DNA of 64,000 nucleotides from Fratercula arctica (lineage: Eukaryota; Chordata; Aves; Charadriiformes; Alcidae). The stretch spans positions 4,214,100 through 4,278,099 of the forward strand of contig CANTUZ010000025.1 in NCBI GenBank assembly GCA_947846985.1, read 5' to 3'. The translations under genes were made by a program, and so were the position numbers. The notes under the pieces were generated by a model. It was not told the origin of the DNA. It was given only the letters and a program-made list of their open reading frames with translations, and ran no database searches. Every line of letters starts with the position of its first letter. Within the stretch, counting starts at the first letter, position 1. Positions 56,682-64,000 of this stretch are shown one piece after another.

Positions 56682-57401
56682 TGTCCTGGTTTGAGGTAAA
56701 ACAGAACCAATTTTCTGTTTTGTAATTTTACTTTTTAGCTGGGCCTCTTCTAACTGACTAAAGTCTGAAATTAACAGCATACTGTTCAGAAACTGTTCAC
56801 CCTCAGAGTGATAAGACCTGATTATGCTAGGGAATAGCATGCAGTGAGGCTCTTGCTTAGACTTATTGCTATAACAACCAAGGTCAGCTAACTTTATTTG
56901 CCCCGTTAGAGGGCCGGAAGCGGAAAAACATAGAGGGGTCCCACCTGCGGGGAGGACCGAACAGGACAGGTGACCCAAAATTGACCAACAGGGGTATTCC
57001 ATCCATCTGTATCACACTCAGTATAAAAGCTGAGGGATCAAAGGGTCAACTCTCTTTCTTCAATGGCCGACGTCTGAGGAAGACCCTGTCTGTTCATCTG
57101 CTTTTGATTCCCAATCTGTGTATTCCTGACTCCAACTCTGGAATCCAGCTCCTGTCCATCGCTGACTCCACTCTGGGACTTTCCCTGTGCCTGCTGGTGA
57201 TGCGATCATCATCCTGGGAGCTAGATATGGTTTTGTATATATTGTATACTTCTAATTATTATTATTTATTATTATTTTCATTAGTTTAGTTCTTTTTCTA
57301 AACTTGTAAATCTCTTTATCTCTTCCTCTCCTCTCTTTGGAGAGAGAGGGGGGAAGGACCTTCTGTTGTTCTGATTGGCCAATCAGGCCAAAACCACGAC
57401 A
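56682..57401 (+). mobile_element. Solo LTR, family H, copy 2
   Basis: Runs TGTCCTGGTTTGAGG to AACCACGACA (720 bases) with a perfect 5-bp duplication ACTGT (56677-56681 and 57402-57406). TATAAAA lies near 57013. It is inserted between the env remnant and the polypurine tract of the minus-strand ERV. Confidence 0.92.
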
Positions 57402-57800
57402 ACTGTAGTTTCTCTTATATTAGTCTCATCTTCTCATAACTTCATCTCCTTGCTGTAAAACAACATTTCCAAAAACACTGTACAGATACATACAAAATAC
57501 ACAAACTCAGATCAGGGAACCGGGAAGTTAACCATTTAAATGTTTCCTCAAATCCATAAGATGTGTCATCCTCCTGTATCTTCTGGAGCATTTTAGTCTG
57601 TTTCCAAATTTCTTCTAGGTCTGTAGAAATTCTACCGCTCTGATCTACATATAGACAACAACTAGTATTTAAAACTGTGCTTAATATCATATTGAGAACC
57701 ATTCTATTTTGCAAGGTCATTTCAGCCAATTCAGATACCTCTTTTTGCATTGCTTTGATAGCATCAAAAGTTTTATTTCCAGTTTTCTACAACCACCCCC
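57402..57800 (-). pseudogene. ERV env transmembrane-subunit remnant
   Basis: The minus frame 57750-57442 contains the LQNRMVLNMIL block and a CC pair with downstream aromatic residue, the region of the immunosuppressive-like domain and disulfide loop of gamma-type TM subunits. The first Cys of the usual CX6CC is not visible. A short membrane-spanning-like stretch follows. It is frameshifted upstream and SU is almost wholly deleted, so this is a non-functional remnant. Context (polypurine tract and LTR downstream) supports env. Confidence 0.7.
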
Positions 57801-58219
57801 AGGATCCTGACTAGGGTGGGGGGGGCGCAAAGGCTTTTCTAGCTTTAGTTCAACATATCCAATACCAACTTTTTCCTTTAGGAAAAAAACAGTTAGCATT
57901 CTTACCTTAGGGAAGCACCACAGTTAGCTAAATCGAAATGCAAATTCTTTCCTTTGGATTGCCTGGTTTCCCATAAACTAAGTTAGGATTCCCTAATTCT
58001 ATGCAAAAGCAACAGAGGAGTATCAACCCTTTCAGTTCCTTCATTTGTTGTACAAAATAAATCTGTATATCTACACAAAAGCACTAACAAAGGTATAAGA
58101 ACAATTATTAGAACACAATACAAGGATACTAAGCCTTATGTACAATTTAGCTCAATATATGACTTTTAAGAGTCCCAGCTACAATTCATTGAGATCCAGA
58201 GAGTTTCAGCTTCAGTGGT
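57801..58219 (-). pseudogene. ERV pol end and env start, decayed
   Basis: Continues, across the inserted LTR at 58220, the pol C-terminus from 58811-58935 to its stop near 58180. In an overlapping frame a strongly hydrophobic stretch (about 58130-58060) looks like an env signal peptide. Pol-env overlap is common in class I ERVs. Most of SU is missing. Confidence 0.5.
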
Positions 58220-58810
58220 TATCCTGGTTTGGAATGGAGCAGAGACAACTTTTATTCAATGAGAGAAGCTCTTGCTCTTACTTGTTGCTGTGGCAACCAG
58301 GGTCATCTGACTTGGTTGTTTACCCTGATGAGGGGTTGCACCTGCAGGGAGGAGTGGACAGGACAGGTGACCCAAACCTGACCAACAGGGTATTCCATCC
58401 CATCTGCCATGCTCAGTATAAAAGCTGAGGGATCAAAAGGGTCAGGTGGGCTCTTTTTCAGTGTCTTGTTTTCTTTGATGACTGATATCTGAGGAGGACT
58501 CTGTCAGTTTGTCTACCTTCAATCCCCATCAGTGTGTTCTGGAATCCAGTTCCCATTCATCACTGAGTCCAGTCTGGAACTTCCCCAGTGCCTGCTAGTG
58601 ATATCTCCCTGGGAGCTTGATATGGTTTTGTATACATTTGTATTCATAGTATCATTTCATTATTTTCCTTTTTCTATTAATATTTCATTAAAGTAGTTTA
58701 GTTTTTTTTCTAAACTCATAAATCTATCTCTCTCTTCCTCTCCTTGGAGCAAGAGGTGGGGGAGAGCATTTGTTGTCTTGTCATTGGCCAACCTGACACA
58801 AACTATGACA
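58220..58810 (+). mobile_element. Solo LTR, family H, copy 3 (internally shortened)
   Basis: Runs TATCCTGGTTTGG to AACTATGACA (591 bases) with a perfect 5-bp duplication GTGGT (58215-58219 and 58811-58815). TATAAAA lies near 58418. It is inserted in the pol/env junction of the minus-strand ERV. Confidence 0.9.
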
Positions 58811-58935
58811 GTGGTGCTGTTTCTTCAGAGATCCGCTCCTTCTGTAGAGCATTCTTCATACAGGTAAAGTGTATCCACAAATCTATACCTTTCACCTTTA
58901 CAGCTGTGTAAGTAATTAATGAGTAGTATAAAGTT
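58811..58935 (-). pseudogene. ERV integrase C-terminal fragment
   Basis: The minus frame reads a VKVKGIDLWIHFT block, typical of the class I integrase C-terminus (G-I-x-x-W-I-H). It joins across the inserted LTR to the stop near 58180. Its upstream edge meets the ERVL protease fragment. Confidence 0.65.
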
Positions 58936-58939
58936 AATA

Positions 58940-59695
58940 TTATGAACTTTTTAACACTTCTTCCCCTTTAATGTGCATCTCTTCCATGTCATGACAAATG
59001 GTGATTAGATTTCTGTGTCCACCATTTTGGATGTGTTCCAGCAGCCGACGTAGGTCACCATGCTGCAGCAGTCTCCTCAACAATGCAAGATTCATTCTGA
59101 TGGGATAAGCAATAAATCTTGAATCAATGTGGATGGGAATCAGGGAGTCTCGGTTGGTGTGATACTGTTGTCTATACACTGTGGCAGTAGCAATTGGTAC
59201 TCGCTGTTCTTTAACCTTCAGCAGTCCCACCACAGAAGGGTCATCTGAAAGGCCAGGTAAGGTAGACAGCTGTGTAATGTCCTCAGTCTGTACAGCTGCT
59301 ATACCAAAAGCCCACCCATACCCTTTTGGGTCTTTGAAATACCTTTTCTTGAGGTAGTCTATGCCAAGGATGCACGGAGCATTTGGGCCAGTCACAATGG
59401 GGTGCTTCTCCCATTTATTCCCAGTTAGGCTCACTTTGGCCTCCAGTACAGTCAGTTCTTGAGACCTGCCTGTCGCACCAGAAATACTGACAGATTCTGT
59501 CCCTTTATGATTCAATGGCAATAGGGTGCACTGTGCACCGGTGTCCACCAGGGCTTTATACTTTTGTGGCTCTAATGTGCCAGGCCATGGAATCCACACA
59601 GTCCAATAAACTCAGTTGTCCCTCTCCTCCTCCTGGCTGGAGGTAGGGCACCTCTAACATTGAGGACAACTTCTACAATTAGATGAGTTCCTATC
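58940..59695 (-). pseudogene. ERVL-like protease fragment
   Basis: The minus frame 59599-58940 (219 codons) starts near an aspartic protease site DTGAQCTLLP, with a later LGIDYL block, and extends into the protease/RT linker (VPIATATVYRQQYHTNRDS). Just upstream, a CX2C piece of a nucleocapsid knuckle is visible near 59660. This is the part missing from the ERVL at 52580, so the same family is likely. The tail after about 59090 no longer resembles RT and may be foreign sequence. Confidence 0.65.
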
Positions 59696-59710
59696 CGGAC
59701 CGGAGAACTG

Positions 59711-59791
59711 CACCCCAGGTGCGAGTCACTTGAGCGTATTTACAATTCTCCTCGACAATCTTCTGTTATTTCCCACATTCCACCCCCTCGC
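59711..59791 (-). mobile_element. 3' LTR start and polypurine tract of tRNA-Ser-type ERV
   Basis: On the minus strand GCGAGGGGGTGGAA (59791-59778) directly precedes TGTGGGAAATAACAG (59777), the 5' end of the LTR seen at 25590. Only 67 bases of the LTR remain before the junction with the protease fragment at about 59700. Confidence 0.75.
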
Positions 59792-60404
59792 TCAAGAGAC
59801 TGCTTCTGCTGGGGTTGATTTAGGCTCACGGGGTGTAACACAGAGTAATTTACAGAGGCATGCAATAAACATATTTATAGAAAAAGGAATAAACATATCT
59901 CTACAATAATGCTTTGAATCAGGTGTCCCATTCCTCTTGTCAGGGGATTAAACCACTCGGCCAGGCAGGCACCACCAGTAGGTTGTTTCATTTGGTGTGT
60001 TAAGTCCCAGAGAATGCTGAATGTTGTGCTTCATGCTGGCTGTTTCATCAGTTATGTTGAGGCAACACATGCCTTCACAGTCGAAGCGGCATTTCTGGTG
60101 TCAGGGTAGGAAATAGTCCACCTTCAGTTGATATTGTAATATTGGCATACAGCCGTTACCTACTCAGAAAAGATAGCAACGAAAGACATTAATATCAAAA
60201 ATCACTTAGCATAGTATCATTCTGTAATACAGCTGATGGGGTTGATGCACCACTGAAAAGAAGTTGTCTAAAGATCTGCAGCTGTTGATCTTCCCTTAAT
60301 ATGAAAGGCAGATGAGTTAGTTACAGTAGAGGCTAACCACATCCAAGTATTTACATGTTGATTTTGTGGAGATGTATCCCAGGGTGTGTGCTTGTAGTAC
60401 CAGA
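59792..60404 (-). other. 3' region of tRNA-Ser-type ERV, no env seen
   Basis: Lies between the pol frame end and the polypurine tract. I find no env-like frame or cysteine pattern on the minus strand. It may be deleted env or a genuine 3' untranslated region. Confidence 0.4.
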
Positions 60405-61052
60405 CTATAAAGCATGGTGAGCCAACCTGTGATAGGGGAGGAATACAGGAGTGTCATCACCTTCCAGTAATACATATGCCATTGCTCCAGCTCCTTCAGC
60501 TAGTATTACCCCAGGTTTGACAACCTGATGCAGGGTAATTGCCCACACAGATTGGGGAGCTGTGGCTTGTGCTTTTTCAGATTGGACTTCAATTCGATAC
60601 TGGTCTTGTGATACCAATAACACCGGTCTGATGCTATCTCCTCTAGATAAGGCACAGGTACTTGTCAAGGACACCTGAAATACAAGAACTCGAGAATCTG
60701 ATATTAACAAAGGATGTAAAGTAAGAGGAGAAGTTGGATTATGATGTATAGGGGCACCTTGTAATGCCTTGGACCAAAATCCTACAGGTTCTTTCTGATT
60801 TTTCATCCCAGTCATCTGCCACAATCCCAAGACTGTATCGTCTGGAATTGTTACTTCTAATTCAAAAGGATATCCTTGCTTAGGAGTGTATAATTGTGCA
60901 TGCTCAGTCAAAGCATTTTTGCAGTCATCAAAGGCTTCTTGTTGTTGCTTGGTCCCCTGCCAGACAACTTTCTTCCTAGTTAATTTCTGCAGAAGGCACA
61001 TCAATATCACTAAATGTGGGATAAAAGTCCTCCAATACCCTAAAAGTCCCAA
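60405..61052 (-). pseudogene. ERV pol: RT end joined to integrase C-terminus
   Basis: An open frame of 215 codons. The first half is the RT connection region (WRTFIPHLV, VVWQGTKQQQEAFDDCK, GFWSKAL). The second half, after about 60740, resembles an integrase C-terminal domain (AYVLLEGDDTPVFLP). RNase H and the integrase core are absent, so there is an in-frame internal deletion. A frameshift near 61045 separates it from the upstream RT fragment. Confidence 0.7.
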
Positions 61053-61990
61053 AAGATCTGTAACTGTTTTATGGTGATTGGTAAAAGAAATAGCTGGACT
61101 GTTTGCTGTACCTGATTTGGTATTTCTCTAATCTGTCCATGCCAAACTATTCCCCAAAATTGTACAGTAGCACTAGGGCCCTGTATTTTCTTTGGATTAA
61201 TTTCCCACCCTCGGTCCTGCAAATGCGCTTTCAGCAATTTGGCAGCTGCTTCACTTTCTTGTTGTGACTCTGCCATAATCAATAGATCATCAATATAATG
61301 GTAAACAGTAACCGTACCCAACCATACTGATAAATCAGTTGCTATCATTAGGTGGCAAATGGAGGGACTGTGTTTGTATCCCTGAGGCAATACTTGTAAA
61401 GTATATTGCTTTGGTTGCCGGGTCACGTCTTGCATTGAGGTGTCAGGCAGGGCAGAGGGTGGGCGCGGAGTTGGTGGTGGGGCTGGGGGTGGTCGGCTTT
61501 TTTGCATAAATGCCAACTTTTGCCACCGGGGAAACATTTCTGATGTTGTGATCCCACCTATTTCCGATCGTGGGATAACGGCTTGTACAAAATCATTCCA
61601 CTTTTGTTTCCTTGTCACCCGTGCTGTACCTCCTTTCTGTTTTGTCAGCTTTCCTTTATTCACCACCCACACAGATGGTCCCGAAATCACAGCCTGAGTT
61701 TCCCTCAAGGTATTTCCTAGGGCACCTACAGTACCCATAGCATTTGTCACTGCTGGTATAATCAAGGGATTTAGTGAGGCAGGCGCTCCTCTCAAAAACT
61801 GCATTTTGATACTTCTCATCACTGCTACACTGTCCGGATTGCATCCTGTAACCAACACATGAACCATCCCCATCTGCTGCACCAAATTAATACCTTTCTC
61901 AGTTGCACACCAGTTTCCGAGGGACGACACTAATTCAACAAGTTCTGAATATGCTGTTAAAACTGCTGCACACAACCACTGATACAACAT
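61040..61990 (-). pseudogene. In-frame gag capsid-reverse transcriptase fusion
   Basis: A 316-codon frame. Residues 1 to about 150 are gag capsid-like, ending in a proline-rich stretch (RPPPAPPPTPRPPSA). From about residue 195 it is RT: QVLPQGYKHSPS, then YIDDLL (motif C) and a FWGIVWHG block. The end of gag, protease and RT fingers are deleted yet the frame is kept. It continues the gag frame from 62278 after stops near 62095 and 62010. It is part of the minus-strand provirus with LTR at 62927-63338. Confidence 0.75.
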
Positions 61991-62095
61991 AGGTGCAATA
62001 TCATCTCACCCGTCAGGACCTCTGACATTTTGCAGCTGAGCATCTCCTTGTATCTGATCACCAATGGGGATAGGGCTTAAATCTTTTTCACCCAC

Positions 62096-62895
62096 TTATA
62101 AATGGATAGATGCAGCTCCACTATCCCAAGCTTGCAAAATCCACGCCAGTATGCGTTCCCCACTCTTTTGCTGATAAATCTCTAGAAATTCCCTTAACTC
62201 TTTTGGAGTGTCAGTACGCGTGATCCGCATTCCCCTGTCTGCTCGTTCCTGCTCCCCCTCATTTGTATGAGGGGTCATGTTTCCACTACCTCCCTGCTTT
62301 TTAAGTCCGGATCAAATTCAAATTCAATCTCAGAGTCTGAGGATTCACTCCAAATATTTTCATCCCATTCCTCAGGATCCCATGACCATTTTGTGGTGAG
62401 AGCACAAACTTGGGAAATTGAAAGCTTACTTTTCCCATATTTCTCCCTTTGTTTATTAACGATATGCGCTATCAACCAGTCTATCTTGCAGCTCATGGCA
62501 CCGCTCTGCTTGAACAGTAATTACTTCTTGCATGATCACCTTTGCATCTTGTAAACTCCTTTATTCCTTTTCCAGTTCTCTCACTTTTTACTATGTAATG
62601 CAACAACTTCATGATTAAGAGCTCTAAATCCGGTAGCTAACAGACATCCCAATCTCCCCTCTAATTTGCGAGAAGAACACGATGCCGTTTTCCCTGGCAA
62701 TTGACGCATAGCCGTTTCAATTGCCTGGGGGGTAATCACTGCTCCATCATCTAATTCAGGCCATGCCTGTGGCAGAGTCAATTGAGCCAGAAAAGCAGCA
62801 ACAGTAGCCCAGTCTTCAGTACTGGGCCATCCCAGAATATAGTTAGTCATCTCATTTCCCCCCCCAGCCAACCGTTTTTTCCTCAGCCATGGCAT
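62096..62895 (-). pseudogene. gag N-terminal half of tRNA-Ser-type ERV
   Basis: Starts at an ATG (62895) only 15 bases after the primer-binding site. Open pieces 62895-62581, 62496-62275 and 62278-62096 follow in order, with a stop near 62580 and a frameshift near 62277. Content is alpha-helical and acidic (WSWDPEEWDENIWSE), with a capsid-like EFLEIYQQKSGE block. It leads into the gag-RT fusion frame. Confidence 0.65.
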
Positions 62896-62909
62896 GGTTG
62901 TTCCTGGAG

Positions 62910-62924
62910 CTGCTGACTACGCCA
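62910..62924 (-). promoter_or_regulatory. Primer-binding site complementary to tRNA-Ser
   Basis: On the minus strand TGGCGTAGTCAGCAG lies two bases after the LTR end. It matches the complement of the 3' end of vertebrate tRNA-Ser (AGA/TGA type) at 14 of 15 positions, including CCA. Spacing is canonical. Serine primers are known in the class III HERV-S group. Confidence 0.8.
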
Positions 62925-62926
62925 AA

Positions 62927-63338
62927 TGTGTGAGCCAATGCAGGCAGGACGCAGGAACAACCACACACCACAGATGAAAGGCAAAGAACAAGTTTAATCT
63001 CGATACCTCGCAGACCGGGGAAACTCCAAAGCAACACCGAGGTAGAGGCATGCAAGCAGGGGACATGGGCACCGCGGAGTGAGAGAGAGTTCTTGTTAGC
63101 AAGAACATGCTCCTTGTTCTCGCTGGTATTTCAAGGGTTCAAGCAGGCATAGTTTTCCCACTGTGCTTTGATCATCTTCAACAACAGGCCAGGATTCTCA
63201 AGCGGCTAGATAAGGTGTCCCTGAGTCCACTGCAGACTTATGTTATCTAAGTGTGTTTTACTTGCAAGCACCCCAGACTGAACAACAATTAGTGTGATAT
63301 ATGTTTCCCAGCACCCCAGATGCGAGTCATTTGAGTGT
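62927..63338 (-). mobile_element. 5' LTR of tRNA-Ser-type ERV, 5' end clipped
   Basis: Matches 25094-25590 closely, with the aaaggcaaagaacaag and caggattctcaagcggc blocks. The outer 60 bases of the LTR are replaced at about 63338 by unrelated sequence, so no target duplication can be read. Confidence 0.85.
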
Positions 63339-63962
63339 ATTGTCTCTGCATCTTAGTCCTCCTCCTGCATTGACACTACCCGAGAAGGACCCTTTCCTTC
63401 ACCTGCTTTAGAAGGACTCTCTCCCATGCTACCTGGCTTATGCTGGTCTTTGTCATAAGGGGCAGAGGAACAAGCCGATTTCATTTTCCGCTTCCTGGAC
63501 ACCAGGGCAACTTCTACCGGTTCTGTTAGAGTTCGTGTAGCAGCAGTTCTTGTTGTTAAGGCTGGAGCAACTGGTGCCAGCGCAGGCTGCAGAGTAACTT
63601 TTACCGCACGCTACTGAGTGACTGGTGCCAGGATGGGCTGGAGCATGGCCTGTGCTGGTGAGGGGGTGGCTGGCATGGCCGATGCTGCTGGGGCCTGTGC
63701 CAGTGGGGCAATGCCGCTGCTTCCCCCGGTACAGGCAGGGGGCAGAGGTGTGCTCAGTGCCAGTGGCGGGGTAGCTTAGGGAGTGGTTTGTGTCTGTGCT
63801 GGCTACAAATTGGCCTGTGGGATTTGAGTAGCAGCAACACGTCACACCATACCCACTCCTGCACCGATTTTTAACACAAAACCACCCCTGCAACACGTTC
63901 AGGAGAACCAGCAACAAAATCACAATTTTATGAAAGTAACATTCATTTTCAAAGCAGCCCAA
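63339..63962 (-). pseudogene. Possible proline/alanine-rich gag remnant of another ERV
   Basis: One minus frame is rich in Pro, Ala, Thr and Val, with a basic SRKRKMK block and a downstream PSKAGEGKGPSR block near 63420. It ends in a stop near 63345. The composition suits the linker of an ERVL-type gag. The longest open frame (63962-63453) is Cys/Ser/Thr-rich in a different frame and is probably a by-product. Identity is uncertain. Confidence 0.35.
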
Positions 63963-64000
63963 AAGATTTCCATCCCCTAGCTTTTTGACATAAGCATTAA

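Noticed and set aside
62910..62924. tRNA-Ser-like sequence considered as a tRNA gene
   Set aside because: Only the 3' end complement is present, two bases after an LTR end, so it is a primer-binding site. No cloverleaf surrounds it.
63453..63962. 169-codon Cys/Ser/Thr/Gly-rich minus-strand frame resembling a keratin-associated or mucin-like protein
   Set aside because: Low-complexity product of a frame overlapping a Pro/Ala-rich gag-like frame, with no domain and no gene structure.
30811..64000. Searched for exons of GRHPR, POLR1E or other ZBTB5 neighbours
   Set aside because: Every long frame in this part is explained by CR1 or ERV sequence; no host exon was recognised. Small exons could still be missed by eye.
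1..64000. CRISPR array, bacterial operon or phage-type system
   Set aside because: No direct-repeat/spacer pattern, ribosome-binding sites or operon layout; the content is that of a vertebrate genome.

Overview
This is vertebrate, almost certainly avian, nuclear DNA. It holds CR1 retrotransposons in many fragments, with the avian CR1 3' signature of repeated ATTCTATG-like 8-mers, and several endogenous retrovirus (ERV) families. It has one host gene, the BTB/zinc-finger factor ZBTB5, whose coding sequence is complete in a single exon at 26,852-28,876 (+ strand). ZBTB5 lies on human 9p13, a segment that is sex-linked (Z) in birds. By my rough tally about three quarters of the window is recognisable CR1 or ERV sequence. 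That is far above the avian autosomal norm and suggests a W-linked (or unusually repeat-rich Z-linked) copy. The W assignment is inference.

Layout. 1-14 kb: a decayed ERV gag region with a solo LTR, CR1 pieces, a gag-leader-LTR fragment, and a stack in which a nearly full-length CR1 (8.63-12.56 kb, ORF1 esterase plus ORF2 endonuclease/reverse transcriptase) sits inside an ERVL fragment, itself between two halves of an older CR1. 14.1-14.66 kb: a CpG-rich, repeat-free patch with promoter-like motifs and a consensus splice donor, a candidate ZBTB5 first-exon/promoter region. 14.9-26.8 kb: repeat-filled putative intron. 26.85-30.8 kb: ZBTB5 coding exon and 3' UTR. 31.5-36 kb: an old CR1 interrupted by two LTRs and a younger CR1. 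36-52 kb: solo LTRs, several with target-site duplications, and CR1 pieces. 52.6-55.75 kb: a 5'-truncated ERVL with a long open pol frame and a 3' LTR. 56-58.9 kb: the 3' part of a class-I-like ERV (pol end, env remnants, polypurine tract, LTR) carrying two inserted solo LTRs. 58.9-63.3 kb: an ERVL protease fragment, then a defective ERV with a tRNA-Ser-like primer binding site and gag fused to reverse transcriptase. 63.3-64 kb: a gag-like remnant.

Only ZBTB5 looks like a functioning host gene. I find no exons of the neighbours expected from human gene order (GRHPR, POLR1E). Every LTR-type element before the ZBTB5 coding exon lies antisense to the gene, while downstream orientations are mixed. 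This fits transcription along the + strand through the first 26.8 kb. Repeat edges are judged by eye and are good to about 10-30 bases unless a target duplication fixes them.
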